Counted from the stretch's first letter, positions 10,628 through 22,207 are shown. The stretch is DNA of 64,000 nucleotides from Caprella mutica (GCA_947561585.1 CANNZV010001606.1:62001-126000), one strand, 5' to 3'. The notes: generated from the sequence alone by a model not told the origin. Made by a program: numbers and translations.

Positions 10628-12369
10628 AATGAAAAAAAAGCATACAAGAAGAATTATTTGAATGCAAAATTACACAAACTATCTACCCTCATAACGATCT
10701 TGTTACCCGTTTTTGAAACTAATTAAGGATTGAAAAAAAATATATATAGTAGTTTTCCGATAGTTTTTCAATAGTATCAGGAAAACTTAGAGTCTAGCCA
10801 AATTAAGGGTTGACAATATCCTCTTCATTGGAGAGCATAGGTACTTATAATAAATGACCAGTGTTCAGAGGTTCAAAGAGATTTTGGAACGATCACGCAA
10901 AAAAAAAAAAAAAAAAATAGCGAAGTTTTATTGCAAAATGTATTTCAATATTATTTATAAACAGAAATATTTATAAAATGAAATTATTAATCTTGAAAAA
11001 AGTTTTTTCACTAAGTAATAATATTTAAGATTGTTCACATTTTATTCATTGAAAATGTTCAAAAACCAAAAGAGGAAAATGTTAACTAAAAATATCATAC
11101 GTGAGTAAATCATTCATTAGACTAACTTTACAATTTTGTCCTTGTACAAATTACTAATACTATCAGTTCGATGCAATATCGATATATTGACAGGTAAATT
11201 GTTTACATTCGTAAATATTTACAGCTAATGAGACTGTTGAAGTATTGATTAGGTGAAGGTTTGTCCTAAAAACCTGCCACTTAATATCATCTAAGCCACA
11301 ATTTTATTTACTCTATCGACATCATAATATTTAAAAGAAATAACTGAAACGGTATGAATATATTTCAATAATATTAGAGGTTATATTTAAGTTTAAATAA
11401 CCTCTAATATTTTGGATTTCCCGTTAAGTATGAATCTTGTCAATCATATATTTCAATATATCAATATCTCATTATATCATAATGTGATATTTACAACAGT
11501 TACTAGGTTTCTGTGCAATTTGCCGAGTTACTCATTCTGTGGAGTTTCCTGTGCTTTTTAAACTACTTTAACCCCTCAATGGCGAGCGTGCATTATTAAC
11601 TTCATTTCATTTATTATGAATTCGAATAGTAAAATCTGTGTATCGGGGAGCCGTTCCTAACCCCGACCCTCTCAGCAATGTCGTTACAAATCAGGAAGTG
11701 AGCAGTACAACAAACTAGCTGATAAAATATAAAACTGTAATTCGTCATAAGGGTGGTTATACCAAATGGAAGAAACAGTTTATAGTTGCTCATTATTCAC
11801 ATTCAAATTTCAAATAAAAATATTCAATATAAAAATGTAGCCTTAGTTTTGAAACAACTTGTATATAGACAAGTTAGACCTAACAAATGATAAAAAAGTG
11901 TGCTCCAAAATACTATTAAGAGTTAAAATTTGAAGATCCATAGAATAAAGAGATTAATAATGCATTCGAAGTTTCGCACTTAGTACAAAAATTGATACAA
12001 TTTATTGTGCATCTGTAAATTAGTGAAGGTGTAGTTGAGAAATAATCACATTGTCCAGAGGTATTATCAATGACATTATAAGATATACATATTATTTTAT
12101 TTTGTATTTTTATTTAAATTAGCATTCAATGATAGGTTATGAGTCTTAATTCAGAGAATCTTTGATAAATAATGAGATACATGGCACAGGCAATTTTCTG
12201 ATAACTATCATTCGCTTATATTATAACTATATATTATGTTCCATAATTAATAATTATGGATTATACATTTTCACTTTGTGAATACAAAACTTTAAAGTGT
12301 ATGGGAATAAGATAAAACATAACAATAGTTTGAATTGCTTAGTCAAATTGTCAGGTTTCACATTCTCAC
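10628..12369. other. No gene seen; poly-A tract and one hairpin
   Basis: AT-rich DNA with a poly-A run near 10900-10917. A hairpin lies at 11370-11411, with AATATTAGAGGTTAT pairing with ATAACCTCTAATATT. A slightly GC-richer patch at 11640-11700 has no supported frame. Confidence 0.45.
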
Positions 12370-12490
12370 CTTTAATCTCCAAAGATTGCAATCTACAAGA
12401 AAAATGTTGTCTATTATGAAAATATATTAATATGTCATCATGTATTGTGGAAGATAAAATTTTATCAAGGGGAAGACAATACTGGCTCAT
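12370..12490 (-). CDS. Candidate exon with Met start and strong donor
   Basis: The minus-strand ATG at 12490-12488 opens MSQYCLPLDKILSSTIHDDI, then LIYFHNRQHFSCRLQSLEIK. It ends at a consensus donor (ATTAAAG|GTGAGAATG) at 12370. Composition is protein-like, with balanced charge, two Cys and one long amphipathic stretch. There is no signal peptide and no motif I recognise. If ATG is the start, this is a first coding exon with the gene running left. Alternatively it is an internal exon whose acceptor I missed. Confidence 0.35.
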
Positions 12491-13282
12491 TCATACAGCA
12501 TATCAGATTCTCCAATTACTTTGATAGGATGGGCGTTATTATATTATAAATAACTATAATTTTTCGTATAAAATATTGCAGTACAATATATTAGTAATGT
12601 AATTAATGAGACCAACACAATAATATTTCACTTTCGAAACTACCTGCAACAATAAAAAACAACCTTCAAAAATTAGAAAATTTAGATACGAGACTAATAC
12701 AGCCATAAAATTAAATCTGGCTCAAGAAATTAGGAAACTAATTTGAGGTAAACGAAATTAAAGCTCATCCGTTTGAGGCAGATTGGCAATTTTTGTAGGC
12801 GAAGCAAATTCTTCTTTCTTGAATTAGATAACCTTGAAATTCCTCAAATTACCGAATTAAAATTGTATTCAATTAAAAAACATGTTTATAAATTATGTTT
12901 TTTTTAAATGAATAAATTATGTTTTTTATTAAATGAATAGAAAATAGATACTAATTATTTTTCAGTTATCAAAATTTCTGTTTCGATGATTTAATACAAG
13001 AATAATAATAACAATCGTAAATTACCATATAGAAAGACTTTACTCATACACATCAAATATTAAACTTCATAATCATTATGAAATTAATGTTGTTTCCTCA
13101 ATAAATTTCTTGGAATGAATAAAATGGCTATGTTTACAAGTTAGTATAATTGGGTTATAAGGTAACATAACCACTTAGGTATATGTTAAATTAATGAATC
13201 ATATTCATATTATGAATGCGTCCTGAAAAATTATAAGTAGTAAATAACTATAAACATTTGAACATGACCATATATTACAATT
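12491..13282. other. No gene seen
   Basis: AT-rich DNA without supported features. Confidence 0.4.
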
Positions 13283-13374
13283 TTAGATAATGAAAATTGA
13301 ATTAATTGCCTCTTTGTTGATACCAATAAAATAATCTATTTGGAATTTTCCTGATATTGTTAATTCATCTTGCT
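13283..13374 (+). repeat. Direct repeat copy 1 (about 92 bp), partner at 14318-14410
   Basis: Shares about 92 bp with 14318-14410, at roughly 90% or more by eye, including ATTAATTGCCTCTTTGTTGA and ATTGTTAATTCATCTTGCT. The copies are about 1 kb apart and bracket the piggyBac-type MITE at 13476-13980. Confidence 0.75.
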
Positions 13375-13475
13375 TTGAGTTCATATTTTAGAAAGAGTTT
13401 CGTAAAGTTATTTGAAGAGGAAGAAATTTAAATGATATTCATATCGCATAATAGTGAAGAATACTGCTGCTTCAA

Positions 13476-13980
13476 CCCTAATCGGTCTGACGTGTTTTTT
13501 CTAAGCACATCCTCTTTCAATTACTTCATATCTTTCATGTCATTCCTTTAAATTTACCGGCCTTAATTGACTTTATTCCTGCATAAATACCAAATATATA
13601 TTTGTATTAAAAAGAAAAAAATATTTACCTATGAACATAAATCAGCGTAAATCACGTAAATTAGGAAATCAATTGTAATTTAGTGACGTGTGCCACTGTA
13701 TAAATACAGCCTGATAGCCTCTAAACACAATATAGTCTACGTTTTCATGGTGAACACACAAATGCACGTGTTGCGATTTGATCACATCCCACCCAATCAT
13801 AACTCTGCTCACAGTGGTCGATGTCTTATATAATTATATATTTATTTCTTCTTATATGTTCAATATTTTTACTTGAATTTTGGTACTCATTAGTTAAGTA
13901 CATATACTAACAACGTGCAAAAAATACAGTACAATAGGTTTATAAATAAGACAGGTGTTTATTCGTCAAAATCATTAGAG
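13476..13980. mobile_element. PiggyBac-type MITE copy 1
   Basis: The left terminus reads CCCTAATCGGTCTGAC after TCAA (a mutated TTAA). The right terminus reads GTCAAAATCATTAGAG before TTAC (also mutated). The 505-bp body matches the element at 30505-31046 (opposite orientation) and 21405-21777. Shared parts include the run around CAGCGTAAATCACGTAAATT, a CACATCCCACCCAATCA segment and ATACAGTACAATAGG. It has no coding capacity. The assignment rests on TTAA targets and CCCTAATGAG-type ends. Confidence 0.7.
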
Positions 13981-14317
13981 TTACAATTAGAACGATTAAA
14001 ATGAATTATTATCAAATTTTTTGATTTCTGAAGAAAAATCACAAGAAAATATATAAGTGTACATTTCCTTATAAATAATTCCAATTATAACCACATTAGT
14101 CATAATAGTTACTTCCAATTTAGTATTTCGTTTTTAATTATAATAATTTTTAATTCAATTTATAATGAGAAATTTAATTCAATTCAGCAGTGGGATAATT
14201 ACAGTCAAGAAAAATGATAAAGACATGTCATTATAGGTCACAATTAGTATTATCTAAAGTTTAATTATTGGTTCTTGAATTTTTCTATTTTCCAATACTA
14301 TATATATTGAAGCTAAC

Positions 14318-14410
14318 TTTTAGATAATGAAAATTATATTAATTGCCTCTTTGTTGATACCAATAGAATAATCTATTTAGAATTTTAATGATATTGTTAA
14401 TTCATCTTGC
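14318..14410 (+). repeat. Direct repeat copy 2, partner of 13283-13374
   Basis: Immediately precedes the left inverted terminal repeat of the 14418-15552 element, so it may mark that element's insertion junction. Confidence 0.75.
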
Positions 14411-14554
14411 TCAAATTCAGCTTTTTAACAATAATTTGAAACAATTCAAGTTTAACTTAAAAAAAATGAAGTTTAATATAAAACTAAAATTTTATGGGCC
14501 CTCGATATCACACATAGGAAGCTCTGCACTAATATCATTATATTAGTAATGGGA

Positions 14555-14775
14555 GGGAATGAGATCATGAGAGTAGTGAAATGAGAGAAGTGGGAATTTA
14601 GTGAGAGGAACGAAATGAGATGAGAGAATTGGGAGAAATGAAATGACAGTGGTGAGAATTTAGTTGGATGAGATGAGAGAAATGAAATGAGAGAAGTGAG
14701 TGAAATGAGAGGAGAGATGTGAGTGAAATGAGAGAAGTGAGTGAAATGAGAGAAATAAGAGAAGTGAGAATTTAG
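14555..14775 (+). repeat. Purine-rich degenerate minisatellite (GAAATGAGAGAAGTGAGT)
   Basis: A purine strand with irregular repeats of GAGAGAAGTGAGTGAAATGA. It lies between the left arm of the 14418-15552 element and the 20-bp array. Confidence 0.8.
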
Positions 14776-14785
14776 TGTGATGATG

Positions 14786-15240
14786 ATGGTCGGTTATGAA
14801 AGATTATGGTGGGCAATGAAAGATTATGGTGGGTAATGAAAGATTATTGTGGGCAATGAAAGATTATGGTGGGCAATGAAAGATTATGGTGGGCAATGAA
14901 AGATTATGGTGGGCAATGAAAGATTATGGTGGGCAATGAAAGATTATGGTGGGCAATGAAAGATTATGGTTGGCAATGATAGATTATGGTGGGCAATGAA
15001 AGATTATGGTGGGCAATGAAAGATTATGATGGGCAATGAAAGATTATGGTGGGCAATGATAGATTATGGTGGGCAATGAAAGATTATGATGGTCAATGAA
15101 AGATTATGGTGGGTAATGAAAGATTATGGTGGGCAATGAAAGATTATGATGAGCAATGAAAGATTTTGATGGGCAATGGAAGATTATGGTGGGCAATGAA
15201 GGATTATGGTGGGTAATGAAGAAGATTAAGGTGGCAATGC
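14786..15240 (+). repeat. 20-bp minisatellite AGATTATGGTGGGCAATGAA, about 22 copies
   Basis: Near-perfect head-to-tail 20-bp units with scattered single-base variants. The low divergence of central copies points to recent expansion or homogenisation. Confidence 0.95.
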
Positions 15241-15339
15241 AAGAAAATGGTATATGCTCTCATGATCTCATTCCTTCCGGTTACTACATAGTATAATGAT
15301 TTTATGTAGTGCAGAGCTTCCTATGTGTGACATCGACAT

Positions 15340-15541
15340 CGAGGGTCCATAAAATTTTATTTTAAATTAAACTTCATTTTTTTTTAATTAAACTTGAACT
15401 GTTTTAAATTAAAGTTGAAATATTTCAAATTAAAGTTGAACTATTTCAAATTGAAGTTGATCTATTTTAAATATAACTTGATTTATTTTAAATATAACTT
15501 GACTTATTTTAAATTAAACTTGAATTGTTTTAAATTAATGT
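15340..15541 (+). repeat. About 20-bp AT-rich tandem array in the right arm (TTTTAAATTAAACTTGAA)
   Basis: About nine or ten diverged units of ATTTTAAATTAAACTTGA type. The left arm carries only about two units (CAATTCAAGTTTAACTTAAA), so the array expanded asymmetrically. Confidence 0.8.
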
Positions 15542-15587
15542 TAAAAAGCTTTAGCTGTTAATATATATTTAAGAAACCTTTAGAGTA

Positions 15588-15762
15588 CAGTGTGTCCGTA
15601 AAAAATGTATCCACTGCCTTGAATCTATATTATTATTCATTTCACGATAATATGCATAATAGGTTGGTTCCATAGATACAAATATTTACATTAATTAATT
15701 ATAAATAGTACTTATTAGATATACTCAATAGCAGTGGATAAAATTTTTTCGCGGACACACTG
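15588..15762. mobile_element. 175-bp mariner-type MITE with TA target duplication
   Basis: The left terminus CAGTGTGTCCGTAAAAAATG is matched by a right terminus whose reverse complement is CAGTGTGTCCGCGAAAAAAT. Both then read TTTATCCACTGC or close to it, giving inverted repeats of about 32 bp. Direct TA flanks lie at 15586-15587 and 15763-15764. There is no coding capacity. The CAGTGTGTCCG ends resemble Tc1/mariner/IS630-type termini. Confidence 0.88.
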
Positions 15763-15764
15763 TA

Positions 15765-16913
15765 TAATCCTAAGGTTTCCTATTAATTTAATTTAGCCGA
15801 GATGATTGAGTAAATAAAATACTGGGTGTGATTACCGTAGACCAAATCCATCATTTATTGCTCTCATGGTGAATAAAATTTTACAAAACAGTTGTTCTAT
15901 TCTTCAGTTGTATCTCGATATAAATAATTAAAATTGAATTTAATGTCAATATAAATTGTAGTAATTGATGTCTTACGTAAAATAAATATTACCAATACTT
16001 TCGATGTTTCAATTGAAAGGCTCAGTAATTAGATATAAATGCTAGTAAAATGTACTCTGTTTTGTTTCAATGTGAAGTCTTTAAATTGTAATAATAAAAA
16101 TCAAATATTATATTCCTATGATCTTAATTGAATATACATTATATAATGACTACATACATTTCATAAGATGATTAATTGAAATATAACTTAAATTATTATT
16201 GTACTATATAGAATGTTGTAATTTTTGTGAATGTCATAATGATTTTATTCATGGATGAGGAAAAGGTCTTTTGCAGACATTGTTAGAAAACCTGAGAAAT
16301 AATAGTTTCTGATCTTTTTTCGTTAATCATAATTTAAAAAGATAATTATCATTTGGCGTTTACCAATCAATATCAAATGAAGGTTTTATCAAACTATAAG
16401 TAAATAGAACCTAATATCCATTATACTTCAGCACCAATCAGTTCCCATTCTTGCAATATGTACAAATGAATGAAAGAACAACTATTCACGAAGTTCAAAC
16501 ATTCATATGAAATAACTCATATCGTTCATTCACACAGGTGCTCATATTTTATTATACTAATCAATAATTTGCTATTTACTGAACACACTAAAGTTGATAA
16601 CTGATTATCAATCAATCATTATTTAACATTTCAAATTATAATGAGAATAGGGAAGATAAATTATATCGAACACTTCCTGGAATATTATAAGCAAACTATA
16701 ATGTATCCGCTAAAAATATCGTCTGAAAATTTATGAATCTTTGGTGAACATTTATTTAATAGTTACCATCATCTCATGAATTTTTCTATTAAAGAATATA
16801 TGACTAGTAGTGAGAATCCTTTGTACCTATTAGTAATATATTGTAGGATATCCTTCTTTAATGATTGAATTTAGAATATATAATCTAAACATTCCCTGGC
16901 ATTTATTTCCTAG
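15765..16913. other. No gene seen; upstream flank of candidate exon
   Basis: AT-rich DNA. If the exon at 16914 is real, the last part is intron ending in a good acceptor. Confidence 0.4.
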
Positions 16914-17043
16914 GACTATAGAAAATATATTTGAGTTTTTCTCAAATAAAAACAGACTGTATTATTCTGGGACGAATTTATTTTTATCATCAAATGATAT
17001 GCCATTTGAGCAAAGCCGTAAATGGTTATTGCAAAGGACTTCG
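16914..17043 (+). CDS. Candidate internal exon, unknown protein
   Basis: A plus-strand segment has a good acceptor (TTTATTTCCTAG|GACTAT) and a strong donor (ACTTCG|GTAAGAG). Between them one frame stays open: TIENIFEFFSNKNRLYYSGT, then NLFLSSNDMPFEQSRKWLLQ and RTS. It enters with one base completing a codon and leaves in phase 0 (130 bp). The C-terminal segment (MPFEQSRKWLLQR) is charged and helical-looking. I cannot assign a family. No partner exons are obvious within several kilobases, which would imply long introns. Confidence 0.45.
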
Positions 17044-17326
17044 GTAAGAGTCATTGATTGGATGGAAGTATTTGAATATATATACTATATATAAATACTG
17101 AGGCCACGACTCTATGTGTCATATCAGCTTATCGTACAACAGATTGGTAAGGAAATATCGATAGTCTGTGGTAGGGATGACTGAGCGTTATTTTACGGTG
17201 ATAATACTTTATGCTTAAGATATTTTCGTCTTGTGTTATTGCTATATTTTCTCTCAGTGATGTATTTTATATTCCTATTTTCAATATTTCAAATAAAAAA
17301 TACTATTAATATACTTTTTAATATAA

Positions 17327-17495
17327 TTAAGAACTGCATAACATTGTTTTACTAATCCTCGGATTTGAAAATTTAACTTTTTTGAAATAAATTGTTAAAT
17401 CGCGCACGTATTCATCAAACTTATACAGAAATTCTTTTGTAGAAATCGGTTGCATGTCTATAACTAGTATAGAGAGACAAGGGAGCCATTCTGCA
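17327..17495 (-). CDS. Candidate terminal exon, unknown protein
   Basis: The minus strand has a pyrimidine-rich acceptor (TTTGTTGTTTCTTAG|TGCAG). It is followed by the open frame AEWLPCLSILVIDMQPISTK, then EFLYKFDEYVRDLTIYFKKV and KFSNPRISKTMLCSS, and a TAA at 17329-17327. Acceptor plus long protein-like frame plus stop suggests a 3' terminal coding exon. I recognise no motif. The exon at 16914-17043 is close by but on the opposite strand, so the two are not the same gene. Upstream exons of this gene would lie to the right; none is convincing. Confidence 0.45.
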
Positions 17496-17529
17496 CTAAG
17501 AAACAACAAAATACTTACCAATTTTGTAA

Positions 17530-18205
17530 GTACTGGGATAAAAGGGTTAGTTCTTTACTCTCTCTGCCCTACTTAATATCTGTACTTTATTAAGCAATTA
17601 TAGTACGCTGACACTGATGTTGTTCACTTTGGGTTTCATCCAGCTGGGAGCAACACCTAATTTTGTGCTTTTGATGACCAATTTCACTGTTGCTGTGGTA
17701 ATATTTCCCTTTTCCTACATTGGGTTTTAATTGCATAGGAATTACACGGGACACTGAGATAAACTCATATGTAAATTCCGTTATATTTATTACATAGAGA
17801 TAAAATGCTGAATATGAATTATGTCATATTAAATTGTGCGAGGTAAAATGATTAGAAACTTACAGTTTCAATTTTGTAATACAAATATATAGTAATAAGA
17901 TTTCGAAAGTAACTTTAAACGAGAAACTTGTTTTTAAAATATGACAGATCATTTTGTGGAATTCCAAATTTAACTACTGTCGAAAATGAGAGGCAATTGA
18001 AATTCGTTCCGGCAACAATAACAATAGGAATCAAAATTGATATTTTTGATTGACTAAAAAATAAGAAATTAAGTAATATCGTTAGTAGAATGAGTATTTA
18101 TAATAAATTAAACGATATATTTTTTAATAAAAATTTCTATTCTATTCTCATATATATATAAAATAAAAGTTGAGGTATCTCTCCTAACCTATACATGCGA
18201 ATGGA
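17530..18205. other. No gene seen
   Basis: AT-rich sequence without supported features, apart from a moderately GC-richer patch at 17620-17720 with no long frame. Confidence 0.4.
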
Positions 18206-18249
18206 TTAACCCTAAAATAACCTAGGGACTGGTCCAGTTGGACCAGTCC
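18206..18249. mobile_element. Possible piggyBac-like terminus with hairpin
   Basis: TTAA (18206-18209) is followed by CCCTAAAATAACCTAG and then the perfect hairpin GGACTGGTCC-AGTT-GGACCAGTCC (18226-18249). TTAA plus CCCTA with a subterminal palindrome is the layout of piggyBac ends. No matching inverted end was found, so this is only a candidate. Confidence 0.35.
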
Positions 18250-18382
18250 TGATGTTAAAAATATTAATGATATTATTTTTAAACCGCTTTGGAAGCTGTT
18301 TTCCATGAATTACATACGATTATACAAAAAAGAAGGTGATAAATGGCACGATACTCATATTATGAGCATTCATTCAAATATA

Positions 18383-18480
18383 CAGGGTGTCTCAAAAAGA
18401 GAGGAACTTAACTTTAAGTTAGTAAATTGTTAAAACTATTAAAGGTAGATGTTTCGTCGCCAAATTTTCGTAAAGAGGAT
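18383..18480 (+). mobile_element. Solo mariner/IS630-type terminus
   Basis: TA at 18381-18382 then CAGGGTGTCTCAAAAAGAGA, with the subterminal motif AAACTATTAAAGGTAGATG near 18433. No inverted partner is visible in the next 3 kb. The right limit is arbitrary. Confidence 0.6.
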
Positions 18481-21131
18481 ATTACCACATTCCAATGTTA
18501 CGAAACATGTACTTATACAGAATAACGTATCAAATGATGAAATTACAAAATTGAGGAGGAAAATAGTAAATAAATTTCAATCGTTTATATAGTTCAATAC
18601 TATTCAATATTATCAAATTATTTTAAAATAAATTAATAATTTTGGGTCGAGTTACGTCTGCGATTTTTTCATATTTAAAACAATTTCCTCTCACTAATTT
18701 AAATTTAATAATAATGATCGTCAGATTTGTCATTAACGATTCATTTTTAGTTGGCAAATGCCCACTGTTCAACTACTGTGAGTGTTCAATAATTATTGAG
18801 TGGTAATCCTAGATTGAAAGGCAAGATTTTAATAAAAAAAACTCGCCTTGCAATGTTTATCAATATTTCAGGTTATTGTTTGAAAGTGATTTCTTGAAAC
18901 CAGTAGATTGCTTACAATAAATAAAGTTCAGAGTTATCGAACAGTGTCCCATTTTCAAATTTTGATTGATTACTTTGTATTGTAGAACAAAGGCATTATT
19001 ACTAATATTCTTAAAGTACTCGAAAAGACACCTTTACCCGAGCAAACAAGGCAAGATACTACTAGGCAGTTTTAAAACGAGGCTACTTGTAGACAAACAA
19101 TTAAATTTAAGAATGTCAATCGCTTCTTCATTCAAGAAATCACACCTTTGTTGTGAAGTAATTTTTATCTTGATGGAATTGCTTTACTGTAGGGCGTACT
19201 ATAATCTTGTTGTTATCATTCGTTGTACACCATTTGCTGCAGAGTATTCTCTGTCTGATTACATCTTTGGCACGATTGTCAGCGCTTCTGAAGGCAATAT
19301 TCTGGTCAGGCCTAACCTTACCAGACTAATTTTCTGAAACTCTTGGAGTGATGCTTGGAAATTTATGTGAACGTTGTTAGGTAGTTTTATAGAGGTGAAA
19401 ACCTTGAAATATTACGGGCACACAACATCGATGTAGGGATGAATAAACTGAATATATTTATGGGTCAACTTGTATTGATATTGATAAAACAGTACTCTAG
19501 TACTCAGAGTGCACTGTAATTCTCTTTCGATATAGAATATACCAATAGTCTGAATGATTAGGATTATGTCCTTAACTCCAGAGACTTTCCTATGTATTTT
19601 AGAGAAATTTGAAATGTCTGAAGACTGCCTTCGTCACGCTATGAGTTGCTGTTGCGACGAATACGACTAATTCTTCTTTGATGGAACAAAACAGGTGGAA
19701 CAAAAAGTGGAACAAAATAATTAGGCCAACTTCTGATCCTGATTTCAGTCTTATAATCATCCAAATGTAGTCCTTTTTGGGAAGATTATTTTCAACTCAT
19801 TCCTACCACTATCCAGACTCTACCAAAGTAGACATTCGCTCTTCTTGGATCTATTTGTATTCTTCTCGATGAGATTTTGTTTCAGTAAAAACCAGTTTTA
19901 GGATAATGACCCAAGCAAACAGGGCAATTTCAAAAATGGATATGGTACTTTCGTTCTGAATATACTTCCGAAACAAACCTTCGAATATGTATCTTATTAC
20001 CCTTAAAGTTTTATTTAAAATTCATTTTTCATGAGTGAACCTTCTTCAAATTAAATTTTTCATCGGTGGATCTTTTCTTTATGGGACTACCTAAAGTTTA
20101 AAATTCACACTATAACATGATAACTATAAAGTTCATCAATGTTCGAACGCTAATACAAGTGTAATCTTTTGACTTTGAATTGTAAATAATTGAAAACAAT
20201 ATAAGGAAAAAGATAAATAGTGAGAATATAATACAAATATACACAATAATAAATTCAAATAAGCTTATATCTCTATTCATAATTTATACTCTATAATCAT
20301 TTAATCGTTAATTACAAAGATAAGAAGAAGTCGTCAATTTGAAACAAATGCGTGCATGTGTGGTATTAACACATAAAGAATCATCTACTTTCGTAATACA
20401 TACATTATTATATAATATATTCTCTCCAATAAGTTAGTGGTTTGATTTTAGTAAATATTCTTAATAGTAGATGACTAAACTATAAAAAAGAATATTAATT
20501 ATAGATGGATTCTAAATTATTGAATATTAGGTATAAAATAGCTAAGACACTACCATTCACTAAGTCAGTATTTCAAACTCATTCTAAGATGGTTACACTG
20601 TCAAAGCTATTCAATCTTTCTAAATTGGTCCAAAGTGTAAAATCGCAAAGATGTATACCTCTTTCTGTCTATGTAATTTGAAATAAATCTTCTCTGCCTC
20701 TTCAATTACCAACTCTCACATATTCATTGAAAGCTGGAATGAAATGTACATGAATTGATGTCCATTCATCTGATTTAAATGTACAACAATAGCAGAAAAG
20801 GAAGTATTTCAATACACTTTATAAATGTTTTCGGTAAATCAGCGTGCATATATCATTGTTGGTACATTGATATATTTTTTAGATATAAGGAAGGTGTGGT
20901 TTATCATTGAAAATATTAAATTTTATATTATTTTGAAAGGCTTCTATGAACAATGAACATGAATAACTCAACGTGTTTTTTTACTCAATATATATACAAA
21001 CTAATATTTAGTAAGTACTTTTTAAATAATCTTGGTTATTGTAAAATAAGCAAATTTATTATTTACTGTGAGAATAAACTGCGAAGATTTCCAATAACGG
21101 TTCACAAACTTTATCACGGTTCTAGGAAAAT
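18481..21131. other. No recognisable gene; one 123-codon plus-strand frame
   Basis: The longest ATG-opened plus-strand frame without tandem repeats in this part is 18966-19337 (123 codons). It has no motif, hydrophobic pattern or splice context I can support. The local sequence (18966-19340) is somewhat less AT-rich and could be an old transposon gene. The rest is AT-rich and featureless. Confidence 0.3.
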
Positions 21132-21279
21132 TGTCACCCGGATATTTGATAACGGACTAGAGTCCGTTATCTTTACTTGGTTAAATTCTGATCCGTTATC
21201 TTTACTAGCTTCATATCTGGTCCGTTTTCTTTACTTGGTTAAATTCTGGTCCGGAATCTCTACTGGGTTGAATTCCTAA
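21132..21279 (+). repeat. Solo FB-like terminus: 29-bp tandem array with hairpin
   Basis: Starts TGTCACCCGGATATTTG, which resembles the GGTNNCCGG ends of the paired FB-like elements. A hairpin GATAACGGACT-AG-AGTCCGTTATC follows (21148-21171). Then come four 29-bp units beginning TCCGTTATCTTTACTTGG. No inverted partner array was found. Confidence 0.55.
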
Positions 21280-21404
21280 TATTGAAATGATAATTGGAAT
21301 TAGAATAATATTTTGGAATCATAGATACCATACCCTATTGAAGGATCCAAGCAGAATTTTTTTCACATTTTTTAATTATCTGTTCTTCACAACCTCACGT
21401 AATC

Positions 21405-21777
21405 ATCGTAAGTGACATACATCGATTAGGAAATAAATTTTAATGTGGTGACGTGTGGCAAAGTAGCCTAAAGACACCTAAACAAAATATTACTATCTAC
21501 GTTTTGATGGAGAACAGATAAATGCGCCAGCTGTGATTGGGTCACATCCCACCCAATCACAGCTCTGCTCTCGCAGTTACCAATGTCTTATATACCTATG
21601 TATTTATTTCTCCTTAAATGTTCAATATTTGTACCTGAAATTTGGTTCACATTAGTTTAGTATATATATTAACATCTCGTAAAAAATACAGTACCGTAGG
21701 ATTATAAATAATACATGTGTTTTCTACACACACAGTTAAACTTTCCGTATACATTCTGTTTGGCAAACTCATCAGGG
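21405..21777. mobile_element. PiggyBac-type MITE copy 2, left-truncated
   Basis: The right terminus reads CAAACTCATCAGGG followed by TTAA (21778-21781). The body matches 13476-13980 in the same orientation from about 21405 onward. It includes a hairpin of CTGTGATTGGG with CCCAATCACAG at about 21532-21565. The left 100 or more bases of the full element are missing. Confidence 0.7.
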
Positions 21778-21856
21778 TTAAAATGGATCATCAAGCAAAG
21801 CACTTCTATCGATATATATACATTAATAATGTATATATTCATAAGGTTGTATATTA

Positions 21857-22180
21857 GGGTGTACCAAAAAATAGGGGTTCTGGGCGAACTTCAGAATCTT
21901 CATATGGAATAGTTATAATAAGTTGATACTTTATGGAAGAACATTGCATGCCAATTTCTTGGCCATTCCTCGATATTTTTGAGTTGCCCCAAAACATTTG
22001 AAATTTTGTACATAATTGTATTTACTCATTAATTCTATAAAATTTGATTTTTTTTTCAATGAAATAGGAGAAATTAATTGGCACGTTATGAAAAAAACAC
22101 AATTTGCAAAATTGCACATTAATTTTGATACTTTTAAGGTGCCCCGCGTCCTTTTTTGTAAAATATATTACTATTACAAT
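21857..22180 (+). mobile_element. Possible mariner-type terminus and body fragment
   Basis: TTAGGGTGTACCAAAAAATAG resembles the TACAGGGTGTCCCAAAAA ends seen elsewhere. The remaining 300 bp has short open frames on both strands but no transposase motif. Boundaries are uncertain. Confidence 0.35.
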
Positions 22181-22207
22181 ATTTTTCTTGAAATTAGCTT
22201 CTATATA

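Larger units (their letters stand above)
14418..15552. mobile_element. Inverted-repeat element enclosing three tandem arrays
   Basis: The left arm (about 14418-14545) runs from CAGCTTTTTAAC through TTTTATGGGCCCTCGATATC to GGAAGCTCTGCACTA. The right arm (about 15280-15552) carries the same landmarks inverted: TAGTGCAGAGCTTCCTATGT, CGAGGGTCCATAAAATTTTA and GTTAAAAAGCT. The interior is made almost wholly of minisatellites (next entries). There is no open frame of note. The superfamily is not identified; long arms with a variable tandem core suggest a foldback-type non-autonomous transposon. Confidence 0.7.

Noticed and set aside
10432..10647. Protein with EFSPPEFSP repeats
   Set aside because: Shadow of the right iteron array of FB-like element 3, running out into flanking DNA.
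17496..17520. 23-nt intron with GTAAGT and CTTAG beside the exon at 17327-17495
   Set aside because: Too short to be spliced by a normal spliceosome; the GTAAGT is probably coincidence.
18966..19337. 123-aa plus-strand frame
   Set aside because: No motif, splice context or paralogue; Leu/Ile/Ser-rich composition is common for chance frames at this base composition. Left as a note only.
20953..21279. 108-aa plus-strand frame
   Set aside because: Its 3' third is the 29-bp tandem array and the rest is AT-rich with a typical chance composition.
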